Source: Paramacrobiotus metropolitanus (lineage: Eukaryota > Tardigrada > Eutardigrada > Parachela > Macrobiotidae). From it: a DNA stretch of 64,000 bases. Shown here one piece after another: positions 50,117 to 61,479 of the stretch. The notes under the pieces are model-generated. The model made no database searches. It was given only the letters and a program-made list of their open reading frames with translations, and was not told where the DNA came from. Each line of letters opens with the position of its first letter. The stretch's first letter is position 1. The position numbers were made by a program, and so were the translations under genes. The DNA lies in assembly GCF_019649055.1 (NCBI RefSeq), contig NW_026570333.1, positions 62,001 through 126,000 on the forward strand, written 5' to 3'.

Positions 50117-50841
50117 CGCTGCTTCTTCTTCCGCACCACATCCCGGATATCCGGCGCCGTTTCCGCCGTGCGGATGCGCAACGCCGCGCGGTGTTTACTC
50201 CACAGTTTCCACGAAGTCTTCACGTAGCAGCACACCGTGACGGCCGACGGCAGCCACTGTGTGAAGATCGCCACGTATAGCGAACTAGCGTACGGTTCGT
50301 CGATACTCCAATAGCATTCTTTTTCGTCGGTGGAAGTACGATGTATTCGATTGTAAACCAAACTCGGCACGATAACTAAGTTAGACCAAATCCAGCTGAA
50401 GCAGATTAAAATGATGCATTTTTTCTCGGTGTGACGCTGCCGGTAGGACACCGGCCAGGAGATGGCCCATAATCGGTCCAGGGCGATTATAGTGATGGTC
50501 AGCAGAGTTTGTGAGGTACCCAAGAAATCGAAGTACACCCAGATGGTGCATTGCCAACGGGATAACGGCCAGTGGCGAAGAACGGTTAGCAGAGCAAAGT
50601 GGGTCATGGACACGGAGCCAGTGAGGCAGTCGGAGATGGCCAGGTTGAAGAGGTAGTAGTTGAAGACGGTGCGCACCGACGGGATGATTAGGAATGTCGC
50701 GATGATGGTCAGATTGGTGATCACCGTGGAGATTATTAAGCTGACCAGGGGAAGCAGAACCCACGCGGAAACATAATAGGGCGTGGATATATTAGTTGGT
50801 AAAGGTGTATTGGTGGAATTATTAATATTATGCATCTGCAT
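49879..50841 (-). CDS. Rhodopsin-class GPCR, chimeric gene (A front, B back)
   Basis: About 320 residues. From the N-terminus to loop 3 it is identical to gene A. From about the RQAFG block to the end it follows the B-type sequence (WLSALL, LQWSPWFIYRILDL, HKICKLK), identical to the fragment at 52381. The crossover lies in a ~38-bp stretch common to both parents (50117-50154). The frame is intact, so the gene could be expressed under a copy of the gene A upstream region. TM6/TM7 and the extracellular loop 3 differ from A, so ligand or G-protein response may differ (inference). Confidence 0.88.
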   Translation of the reverse strand: MQMHNINNSTNTPLPTNISTPYYVSAWVLLPLVSLIISTVITNLTIIATFLIIPSVRTVFNYYLFNLAISDCLTGSVSMTHFALLTVLRHWPLSRWQCTIWVYFDFLGTSQTLLTITIIALDRLWAISWPVSYRQRHTEKKCIILICFSWIWSNLVIVPSLVYNRIHRTSTDEKECYWSIDEPYASSLYVAIFTQWLPSAVTVCCYVKTSWKLWSKHRAALRIRTAETAPDIRDVVRKKKQRQAFGWLSALLAALVLQWSPWFIYRILDLSSNYESNEFYEASYWLQYSLSAVNPFLFILGSLEMHNGIKLLFHKICKLK

Positions 50842-52618
50842 GATGGAAACCGTAATCTGTAGAATGCGAGACACTCTTCACTATACGCTTCAGAGATGCA
50901 TATAATATATTGTTATACAGAGTTTTAGTGACAGAGCGCTCAGCAGTGGGATTATTTTGCTAACGATTCCGACGTTCCTGCATACGTAACCGGAGTCCGA
51001 CGATTAAAGTAATCTCTGGCTGTTTCGGAGATGCTCGATATCATAATATGCGCATGCCGTGTGACCATATCGTATCTTGTCAGCGTCCTGGCATCCGATT
51101 GCTGTCGACCTGATTCAGCCGGAAGTGCAGCACGAGAAGCATGTGCCTTATCTAATTATAAGGCACTGCTGTCGGTTAAACGGTTAATGACCGCGAATCT
51201 GTATATACACAGTGTTGTTCTCGCAGTTATGCATAGGTACATTATTTATTGAAATGGGCAGCGAAGTGCGCTGCCGTCTGGCAAATGGGATAAACTGGGA
51301 TTAGGTATGCTCTACTTATGTTCACTGTCGTATGTACCGCGCCGCTGTATGATTTGGGTTGAAACGTAGTTGTTCTTGGTATATTCGTTATCAGGGAAGC
51401 GTGCCGGTATTGTACATGCTCCCAAGTTTATGCACTTGTACAAAACTTTCGCTTTCGCGCCTTTCCGGCCACTTATTTGTATTATTTTATGACATTATAT
51501 GAATCTGTAGCCAAATGGTATGTATACATCGGTGTGAAAACTGTTTGTGCGCACAACATCCGGTTGGAGAGTAAAGGCTGAGTAAAAAGCCAAAAGCTTA
51601 AAGGCATGGAGATATACAAAAAGTTTTCAGTACCAACAGATCTTCTTTGAATTTTGCGGGCAAAGCACGTTTAGCGAGAAGATCGTTTTTACGCCAAGTT
51701 TCCATCATGGTTTTGAAATTTCAAAACGAATTTCAAATATTTTCTCAAGTTATTTGAAATCTGAAAAAAATGGTGGAAACTTACTTGCGAAAGCTATCTT
51801 CATAGTTATGTGTGTGTAGTTTTCATGCAAAATCTGAATAGTATCGGTTGATAATGAGACTTTTGGTACTTTCTAACTGCGTGCGTTCTGCATGAGTAAC
51901 TTTGGAATTCTGTTTCAACCATAACTCCCGAATCAGATGATGCACGCACAAGCGGATTTCACGCAAATGTATGCATTATGCAATCACTTGGCTATAATTA
52001 TAATGTTAGAAACCGAATAACCGATGCAAAAAAGAACACAATAATTGCTTGCTGTCTTTTGTATCATTGTAGGTAAATCGGCAGTTACAAGTTACAACCA
52101 ATTTTAAATATTATCCAGGTGGAAAATTGCCACCCTTGTGGAAGTACATATTCCTTTGGAAGCGGTAGCTAGACACCTCGTCCCACCTTCTCTCACATAA
52201 TCAGTTCAACTCAGTCGTGACATATCACTGTAATGTCGCAATGCGTGCACATGCCGTTTTACTACGCAGAGTAATTTGAACTCAGGGAGGACTGCGAGTT
52301 TATTCTAACTACGATTTTTACTAAACGGATGGAAAATGATCATCTGAAAAAAATAAACGGCAAACCGCATTAAGAGACCGTTATTTCAACTTGCAAATTT
52401 TATGAAACAACAGCTTTATACCGTTATGCATCTCAAGGCTGCCCAGAATAAATAAAAACGGATTGACAGCGGATAGAGAATACTGCAACCAGTAAGACGC
52501 CTCATAGAATTCGTTACTTTCATAGTTGCTGCTTAAATCCAGAATCCGGTAGATGAACCACGGACTCCACTGCAGCACCAGCGCGGCCAACAGCGCCGAC
52601 AACCACCCGAACGCCTGC
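50117..52618. repeat. 2.5-kb tandem duplication, unit 2
   Basis: Second copy of unit 1, 2502 bp. Each of the four length differences is one base fewer in a homopolymer: ggg for gggg near 51402, and shorter A runs near 51444, 52335 and 52348. Confidence 0.93.
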
Positions 52619-52797
52619 CGCTGCTTCTTCTTCCGCACCACATCCCGGATATCCGGTGCCGCTTCCGCCGTGCGGATGCGCAGCGCAGTGCGGTGTTTTC
52701 TCCACAGTTTCCATGATGTCCTCACGTAACAGCAGCCCGTGACGGCCGTCGGCAGCCACTGTGTTATGATCGCCACATACAATGAACTGTATAACAA
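52381..52797 (-). pseudogene. GPCR gene B, 3' half only
   Basis: About 138 codons covering TM5 to the C-terminus. Upstream of LYVAI (52797) the receptor sequence stops abruptly; no TM1-TM4 coding is found in the next kilobase. It diverges from the duplicated unit only beyond about 52656, so it preserves the original B sequence on the right side of the crossover. It lacks a start and is probably a truncated gene; a distant 5' exon is a less likely alternative. Confidence 0.75.
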
Positions 52798-53776
52798 CTG
52801 TTATACATCATCCTTCCTTAAACCCTGGCATGCGATTCCTGTCGGTGTAATTGCAAATGCCGGAAGTACAGCGGAGAAACTTGTACCTCGTCTGGTTAAT
52901 GTTGTTACCAGTTATGTTTAGTGACCCTGACCGTCAATTCGGGAGACACGTTGTGTCATTACAACTTACAAGCAAAGTCTAAGAACTATCCGCATGTTCA
53001 GCAAAGCGCGCTCACTGCGAAGTGGACATTCGTACGCGAAACATGTCCTCAGAAGAATAATTAAAAATAACACATTTTTTGCGTGCACGATGTACGCAAT
53101 GCGTACAAATACAGACCAACTGTGCTGCACTGATAAATCATTTCAGTGATCCTGGTTAGTTATGTATCTTTTATATATTTTTTGATGTGATATATCGTAC
53201 ATCAAATGATCAGTTTATCTCATTAAATAAACGAATTTTCAGCTTGGCGCAATACGCTTGAACAAACCTACCGGTATCTGATGGGTTCAAAGTATATTAT
53301 ACAGTAGTACGCTCTTCTGTGCCACCATGCTCAGGCTAATCCAGAAGTTTTGTGTTATCTGTACTTTATTTGTACACGAATAAATGGGAATAATGAGCGC
53401 GTTTATTCCGGTCAATAAAAAATGAATTTAACGTTATTGCGATAAATCAGAAAACACTTGTCGCACTAAAAAAGACCAATGTCACAAAGCCCATTGCGCA
53501 ATGAATAACTTTCAAGAATGCCAATGTCGACTGAAGAATGCCAATGTAGCAATGTCGCCTGTAGAAATTTCAGCGTAGGTATTGTCGTTAAGCGAATCCG
53601 AACAATTAGCGTGATGAAAATCATGTGTTAGAATACTACCGCAGTAATTTAATAAGAAGTGGTCTCCTTTAATGAAAAATATGGTCTATCTTCTCGACAT
53701 CCTTCTGTATTGTGCCTCAACCATTCCTTCAAGATACCGAATGTAATTCAAGCAAATGTAATGGAGATACCGGTAG
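52798..53776. other. Intergenic
   Basis: No supportable gene. A short local repeat (aagaatgccaatgtcg / aagaatgccaatgtag) occurs at 53515-53545. Confidence 0.5.
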
Positions 53777-54499
53777 TTAGAAGTAGCGAACTCGTTCGCA
53801 ACTACAGTTACGTCGGCAAGGACCCGTACGATCGCATTTCCCATCGTAATCATAAGGGTCATCAGGGAAGTCCTCTGGTTCGCCCGAGGGCAACAGCTTT
53901 CTGAAAAACTTTGGACGATTTGCAGCAATGTTTTCCAAACAAGCAATCAGCTCTTCATACGATCTCATTACGCAGCTGGTCACGAGGTAGGGATCAGGAC
54001 TTGACCAATCGCTGTGGTCACCGGCGGAGAACGAACAATTCTTAATTACCACGACCTTTCCCATGCGGAAAAGGGCTCTGACTTCAGCGAATACGTTGTA
54101 CAGGTCGATCAATTCGTAATCATCACATACGACTAGGAATTCACAATTGTTCAAAATGAGGGTTCCCACCTGAATGGCTTCAAACTTTGGGCTGCGGAGG
54201 AATACCGGTAAGATCTCGAACGCCAGTGCCGCCAACCGCAGTGATTTTGTAAAGCGATTGATCTTGTTTGCGATTTTGCGCGAGAGGTATTTTACGCTTC
54301 CCGCTCCAGCATACCAGATATTGCCACATGCCGACTGAAGTAGAAAGCCGCTATCATGACAGTCAGGATCTGTGTGACGATCACTGTTCAAGTAGACGTG
54401 ATTGAGGACGGATTCGTGACATAAAACATCATCCCATCTGTTGCACACCCTGGAAAAGATTTCATTCACAGAAGTCAGTTTACAAGCTTTTCCCGTCAT
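53777..54499 (-). CDS. F-box-like / LRR-like protein part
   Basis: 240 codons from ATG at 54499. The N-terminal block (SVNEIFSRVCNRWDDVLCHESVLNHV) resembles the second half of an F-box (L-x-x-V-C-x-x-W-x-x-L). After this, hydrophobic repeats (FEAIQVGTLILNNCEFLVVC; MGKVVVIKNCSF) are like degenerate LRRs. The C-terminus is Asp/Pro and Cys-rich. Such F-box proteins recruit substrates to SCF ubiquitin ligases. The exons at 55116-56098 on the same strand may be the 5' part of the same gene. I recall similar fast-evolving predicted proteins in tardigrades; the function is unknown. Confidence 0.45.
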   Translation of the reverse strand: MTGKACKLTSVNEIFSRVCNRWDDVLCHESVLNHVYLNSDRHTDPDCHDSGFLLQSACGNIWYAGAGSVKYLSRKIANKINRFTKSLRLAALAFEILPVFLRSPKFEAIQVGTLILNNCEFLVVCDDYELIDLYNVFAEVRALFRMGKVVVIKNCSFSAGDHSDWSSPDPYLVTSCVMRSYEELIACLENIAANRPKFFRKLLPSGEPEDFPDDPYDYDGKCDRTGPCRRNCSCERVRYF

Positions 54500-55115
54500 T
54501 TAGAACGGCGTAACACAGCCATAATATAATTCAGTTTAATGATCAAAATCTGTTACACAAGATACGAAAAGCTGATCCATGGTGCCACGGACGATTTCTA
54601 TATTTACCGGTATGGGCGTTTTCATGTAAATGTCGATCAACAACTTGTGCACTCATATTAACTCCGGTATACGGTCTCAGGAATGCGCTAAGCATTTTTA
54701 TGTATACTGTATATTATTATTCTTCATAATATTTCTGGCAACGAGTATTTTGTCAAATAAAGCAAGTTCTATAGTTAGTTCTATAAGAAAAGTTTATACT
54801 GCGACTTTTGCCACTATAACAGCTGAGTGCAGAAGAATTATGAAATTGCCATCACTTACCGCCGCAAGCGGGATTGAGTCAGTGAATCCACATGGCCGAA
54901 TACTTGCACAAGGATATCGAGGCATAAGTCGTTTATCATCACTGTATCTGTAATAAAGGGATATTTTGCGGGTGATTTCTAACGATAACAGTGAATACAG
55001 TCATCATACAGTATATTGCCAATTAACTTGCTCGCATATTTTAGAACCGAAAAGTTGTATTTCGCCACATTATACGTGCATATACTCGTACGAGGTAAAG
55101 GTGCACGTTTGTTTT
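54500..55115. other. Spacer or intron
   Basis: No ORF on the minus strand that clearly links the neighbouring coding parts. Nothing else recognised. Confidence 0.4.
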
Positions 55116-56098
55116 TTATCTGTACAGATCTACCAGCGCGCCGCTTTGATAAAGCCAGAGTATGGTAATATGATAATTATTGTCAGAGTTCCTTAAAACA
55201 AGGCTCAGTGCCAGCGATGCCTTTGAATGGACTTTCTTACCGCTGTCCATCGGACTGCAATCCACCGCTCCAGCATCTCTTGCCGACCAACACGCATTTT
55301 CTTCGTCCATTCGGATAATATTGTATTCTGATCGTATGGCACTGAAGTCTTGGTAGCGCCGATTATCTTCCATAGACTCCACTGTTAGACTATCTCCAGA
55401 TGAAAGACGACTGATTCTTGCGAATGAATGTTTGTTTAGCCGATTTGAGCCGGTATTATCGATGCTGATACCCAACAAAACTATGTCAGTGTCATCCTGA
55501 TAGTTAACGGTCATACAACTGACAACATGATTGCGAAGCTGTGGGTTAACTATCGGTGTCAACCGTGACATCATGAGTGGGCCAAAGTGGTTTTTCTCTG
55601 TGGGATTTATGCGATAAAGGCCAAACAGGTTCTTCTCTGGGGGATTGATGCGGTAAAAGGACGTGGAAGTAACGGGACGCGCGGTGAAAATATCCTCTAT
55701 GGACACGCTTTACCAGCAATTGTATCGGAATACCCGCATAGCCGGCACAACCTCCCAATGCGTTCGGCCGTCACGTTCAATTTCCACATCGACATAAGAC
55801 TCATACGTATCCAAAAATTCAAAAAAACTGACTTTTCGCACGCTGCCATTTAAAGGGTTCGTTTTTATTCCGCCGAACAGCGACAAACAGACATACCGGA
55901 TGCGGTACAGACTGAGAAGAGTTGCGAGAGAACCGGTGGCAACGGGGGGTGCGGATGACGGGTGGAAGAAAGACTGTGTCCACGGGTCGCCAACTGGGCA
56001 GAACGCTGGGGAATGTCGAAATTAATCAGATGGCCAGCTTCCCCAACATCCTGCACTTGTCCCCACAGCCAGTCATCGTTGGTGTCCTTGATGATCAC
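55116..56098 (-). CDS. Fast-evolving protein, N-terminal part, with frame changes
   Basis: From the ATG at 56098 the sequence reads NDDWLWGQVQDVGEAGHLINFD, like a Tudor/chromo-type beta barrel start. In a second frame, about 55990-55720, a plausible continuation follows (SFFEFLDTYESYVDVEIERDG). From 55706 to 55116 a third stretch of about 196 codons continues (SCMTVNYQDDTDIVLLGI; HSFARISRLSSG). Either two short introns or frameshifts separate them; I could not fix the junctions. It is probably the 5' half of the gene whose F-box-like part is at 53777-54499. No certain family. Confidence 0.35.
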
Positions 56099-57086
56099 GC
56101 TGTTATATATTGATTACCACATGAGACATCTTTCCCAGTCCCGTGGACTAGAATAATGTATCAACATACAGACAACTCTTAAGCGCTTTGAAAGATGTAA
56201 GTGACTTGCGAGCAAAGTGACAACAGAATGCAAAGTAACAACCGAAGGAGCTGGCAGTGATGCCCTATTTCCTGGCCATGATGTAATATATTCTGCCCAG
56301 AGCAAGCCTTATTCAATGTATTCAGAATGAGCAGTTCATCATAGGTCGCTCTGGGATTTCCTTTCTTTTTGCCTAAAGCAAGCGGATTAACCCACAACCG
56401 GATGCCTGATTCTCTACTTTCTTCATACGAAGTCGGCCTCAGTTACGGTATGTAATTTCGTATTATGAGTGCAGACTGCGAACATTGCACTTTGCAGTTA
56501 TAGTCACTCTGACCCAGTCCAGTACATGTTGTTGCCGGTTACTGCGGTTAGTGACCGTGAATCGAAGGATACGTTGTCTTGTTCACAAATCACATGCGCT
56601 GTGCATAAACTAACCAAATATTCAGTGAAGTGCATCAGTCATGTGCACGACCAAGTGAAAAAATGTTGTCCGAAGAATAACTGAAAATTATTTATTTAAG
56701 CACGTACATTATTAGTACATATCAACGTATGCCGGCGTTCCGTATTGATTATTTTTACTGATCTTTGGTTGAAGGTAGTTTTTTGTAATTTTTATGAGAT
56801 AGTCGAGCTGTTTTCACGTGTTTTCTGGCAAAGAAGTCAGACGAGTAATATATGCAGCCTGTATCGGTACGAGTTATATAATTATTATGAATTTTTCATT
56901 TGGCGCGCTACTTATGCACGAAAGTATCTAGGACGTTAACGTTTCGTTCGAAGCAAAATTCCATAGCAAGCACCATGCTCAGATCATAATCAGATGATTC
57001 AGATCAGCCCACACTTTTTTACATATGTACTTTATTTGTTCTTCAGGATAAGTAGAAAAGGAATAAATAACAATGAGCGGAGTTAT
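56099..57086. other. Intergenic
   Basis: No supportable gene; only short chance ORFs on both strands. Confidence 0.5.
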
Positions 57087-60000
57087 TTACGACCGGTCAA
57101 TCAAAAATTCTGCCGTTGATGCTGTCAGATTCAGACAAGCAGTTCTCGTACTAAGAGAAAATCGTTTCCTACCGCAGACAGGCAGTTTCGAAAGCGTCTG
57201 GTTAGAATACACATCTTGGTCAACGTCCAGCAGGCCCATCTCTTCGGATGCTGCACTTTTATTGTAGCTCCAACCGCCATACAAATAGATGCGATCGTGC
57301 ACTGTAAACGCACCATGCTGCATCCACGAACCCAGCTGACAGCGGCCTTGCTCCCAGGTGCGAGATCGCATACTCAGGCGCCAATACGGCGCTGGTCCAT
57401 GGCCGGCCGACCAACCGCCCAGAATGTACACGTGTCCGTACAATCCTATCATGGCAAAACCAAACCGCTTTTCCGGTAAATCAGGTAGATCCTCCCACTT
57501 CATTCGTGTTGTATCAAGACAGAGCGTGATCATTTTATTGGAGCAATCGGCCACGGGCATTCCCATATAGACAATTCTGTCGCCACACAATACTCCACGA
57601 ATAATAGAGCGTATCCTAAAAATTAAAAATGTATGCTCGATTTTGGGTGTATTTCTACAAGTTTCTCTTTAGGCAGACCATTTACAACGTAGCACTGAAA
57701 ATGCAGAAAGATACCGGGTTACCCGACTAACCGGTTCGGCATTCGAAAATTAAATAATAAATTCGACAAACATTGTGCAGCACGAACACATCCATGCGCA
57801 TAACCTGTCAGCACTGGTTTCGAACAGAAAACCGCCAGCTTGCTCAGTATCCGTCAAAACGAAATACCTACTAGTACCGTAGTATCTGTACGATCGTTCA
57901 TTGGCCACCTGTAGTAAGTGAATGGAAGGTTGTCGCTCAAATGACTACCATTTATTACAACTTCCACAAACCGATTTCCTTCCGGTTTTTTACTTTACCC
58001 AATCCCGCACAGTGCTGTGTATAAGTACTGTGTACAGCGTACGCTTGCTCAATTAGGTGAAGCAAAAAACTTCCAAGTACTATATATAGGGTACGGCTAT
58101 GCTGAACACGTTTAAGCAAAAAAAAAACGGAAGGAAATCGGTTGTGGAAGATGTATTAAATGGTGTCACTTTGAACCACCAACGTCGACCATCTCCCATT
58201 CACTTACTATAGGTGGCCATTCGAACGACCGTACGGGCAATTTTTGGTTCCACGTGGCACATTGTACCGTACTTGAATTAACCGCTTTATGCTTGATGGC
58301 CCGGCGACCGTTCCGAAATCTCCGCTGTCCGTGTCCGCTACCCTCAGCGCTGGTAACTGATCATTCTCATCCCAAAAAAATATTTTGTTTTGCACTGCTA
58401 TGGGGCACCTCATGTAACCCAGCGGATCAGCCAAGCGTATCCGTCGCCAAGCCTGTTTTCCAATGTTCCAAGCAATCGTATCAATCTGACCACAGTTTTT
58501 ATCCTGTACTTGGCAGAGGATCTCATTACCAACGGTCGTAAAGCCATCGCAGAATAGTTTATCTTCCAGACCCTTCGGTAAACGTAAGTGAGTCATCTTA
58601 TAAGACACGGGATCAAACAGCTGAGCTGTCATCGTGGAGCTACTATGGAACGCCCAGTCTCCGTGGAACAGGATGTGCATCTCCCGTATTTCTTCCTTTT
58701 TTGCTTGGGCCAGTACTCGTAACAGTTTCCTGGCGTTGATCCGCATTTTACTAGATACATATAAACAGCGTTTTATGCAAACAGCAAAATCCGCCGCAAC
58801 AGCTTCAGACACAACCGGAAAGTATCCATCGATAATCAATTTGGTATAGCGTTCATCGCCAATGGTACTTCCCGCTGTGATTACTTCATATTTGTTGTGC
58901 AGCCATTGCGCATGGTTTCCCGTTACGCAGTTGGCTAGCTCCAGCATCATACAACCCAAACTCCAGATATCAGATTTTCTTCCAGGAGATTCGCTGGTGT
59001 TTGTAATTGCGGCGAATTTCTTCAGCATCTCTGGTGACATGTACCGCAGTGTACCGCGAAGATGCGTAATGTCTCCGGAGCACGTGCTGTCGCGATGCAT
59101 TTTGACAATGTCGTCCAGGTCACCAATTAACAGCCTGTCTTGATCTCGGTCCACGTGTTTGATAAGGACGTTTGCTGGTTTGAGATCACCGTGAATGATG
59201 TTGTTCGCATGGAGAAAACTGACTCCTTCTGTTAATTCCATCATGTAGCGGGAAGCTCTGCTGGGGTTTAGCAGTACGGAATTTCGTTTAAAGCGGCGAA
59301 TCATGGAGCCCAAATCGCCGGCTAAGAAATTAAAATAATTGTACAGATAGTGGAGTTAGAAAAGAACGGTTCACCATGTTGCAGTGCAGCTATCTGCTCT
59401 GACCAGCATACCATGAGCATAGCAGGAGCGGGCACATTTACCGGAAGCTGCCCATTCTATTTCTAAACCTGATCGTTTTCCTTTCGATCGTGCGGGACGT
59501 TTTAATTAATTTAGACCTTTGATCTGGCCGCACAGTGATGATCTGGTGTTTCTCACTTCTAATGACAGCTTCTTCGTGAATCGTGACCTTGCATCCTTTT
59601 CCCCACTTGGACAGTCGTCAGCTCGCTCGAAGCGCTCATACGCCATTCGAGTAGAGATGTTTTAGGGGAAGTGACCCGGTACAGATACATGGCGCGAATT
59701 CGTATAATTCACGATAACTTGCACTTCTGCGCATTTTCGAATTTTATAATGAATACTAAAATTTCAAAAATTCAGTTTTGGAAAAAATGCAAATACCTTG
59801 GTTTGTGAAAACTGAAATAGATCTTCGTGCATATGTGCGTTCTATGCAAACTTTAAAGGAGATTGATCCATAATGAGCCTTTTGCTAATTGAATCCATTT
59901 AAACTTTTAGGAATCTTCGTGCAGCCATAACTTTTGAACCGAATGTTGCGCGCACGAATTATCTGGCTACGAGTACAGAACGTCATAAAATAAAGCAAAC

Positions 60001-60896
60001 CTGTTTATAGTGCGCAAAATCGGCAGTTTTCATGCATATACGTTTTCATGTTTTTTTCTCGTATGTATAGGAATTTGGTACCATGTACAGTACATGGTGA
60101 TCCAATCAACAGCACAAACGCTAGAAAATTTATTAATAAACCGTTGTACTCGTACCACAATAATAGTCCATCATAAATTCCACCGATGCTCCGCCTCTTG
60201 CTCGGGTGACGGCGATCTTATGATATTCTATTAGATGCACATGCTTTATGGTCAACAGTGATTTCAGCCGTGTACAAGCTTGTCCCGTAATTTCCATCGT
60301 AAAGGTACAGCTAGCGCGAAATTTGCGCTTGAAACGATGGCCACGTTACTACGCTTATCTGATTGCCTAAATCCGCTCCGTAGTTAGATTGTCCATTACC
60401 ACACCGACCGTTTCTTAGCCATCTTACGCCAGGCAGTTACTGTTATTCTCATTGAATTATATGGCGTGTACCAAGCCACTAGCCAGCCAAATGCATGTTA
60501 CGTGTTTAAACAGTGTGGCGTGGCGCGCCGTAGTACGGATTTACGCGCAACACGTAAATTTGTAATGTTCGCTGTTCTGATGCGATGGAAATTACGGGAC
60601 AAGCTTGTACACCATTTCTTCCAGTTGTTATCACTGGATAGCACTTCTGACTCTTTGCGCAGATGGACCACTTTAACCGCCACGGCCTCTTCTCCGGTAA
60701 AATCTCCCCGTTCAATAATTCGGGCTTGATAAACTACCCCAAATGTCCCTCGTGCAACATAATCACTGTCTTTATAGGAGTACCGGCAATCACTGCCCAT
60801 AACGTGCTTTTCAGGTAGAATACTGTCATCCGGGTCGCAGCCATCATTTCCTAGCAGAAATTCCATCTGCAAGCGGTCTCTTGGCACAACCTCCAT
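57087..60896 (-). CDS. Protein kinase with C-terminal kelch repeats
   Basis: Exon 1 (60896 to about 60590) has the glycine loop RGTFGVVYQA and the VAIK-type lysine (EAVAVKVVHL). The large exon (59321 to about 58240, acceptor tttcttag) resumes at the hinge (GDLGSMIRRF) with the catalytic loop HGDLKPAN (HRD with Gly for Arg), DFG replaced by DLD, SPE and DIWSLG motifs. Kelch-like blades follow (LFDPVSYKMTHLRLP). The last exon (57615-57087) has clear kelch repeats (YILGGWSAG; YLYGGWSYN). The exon for helix C to strand 5 was not found between 59330 and 60590, where an interspersed repeat also lies, so the gene may be interrupted. Asp and Lys of the active site are present. Kelch repeats probably bind partners. 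Confidence 0.7.
59868..59975. repeat. Interspersed repeat copy
   Basis: Shares taatgagncttttgnta...aactttnggaat...cataactnnngaancgnatgttgcgcgcac with copies near 33920-34050, 49345-49490 and 51856-51996, and in part 41790-41890. It is about 110-140 bp, non-coding. No terminal repeats or target duplication recognised. Confidence 0.55.
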
Positions 60897-61479
60897 TTTT
60901 TTTCACAAACAGCCCAACTCGTGTCAAAGAATGATGTAAAAAATGTTATTGTATCGTACGTACCATTAATGCAGTGTAAGAAAAAAGCAGATATCCGTAT
61001 TCTATGTGTAATAAGTATTAAAATTGCCTTCTGCTGTACACTGCTGTAGGCTGCAACGTGGACATGGTAAGCTCACTAGTCACTACACAAGAAAAGAAAG
61101 TACGTACTTGGCGCTCCAGTGATATCATTGAACGGTTAATAATGTCATTTATCTGCACTACTGTACAATGTCCAATACATATTAACCTGTTACAATAATT
61201 ATGTATGCACTAGCCTTACAGACATTTACAGTTGGTGCAGTCGTATACCGGTTTGAATAGTAAGTGCTTATATTATGCGGGATCTGCAGCCTTCAATACA
61301 TATGCTTATTAGTGTAAAACTTGCGTCTTCAAATAATAGTTCCTTTTGCATAGTACGTGCAGAGGTCTTCAAAATATCTACTTTGGTTAATTTGTTGGTT
61401 GGTTAATATCTACCATGATTTTTATGAAATATTGTAAGTAAATAATAAGTAAATCCTGTGAGTGAAGTATCATGTCATT
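60897..61479. other. Spacer between the kinase-kelch gene and the retrotransposon ORF
   Basis: A/T-rich. Probably includes the 5' UTR of the non-LTR element on its right; no left boundary is visible. Confidence 0.5.
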
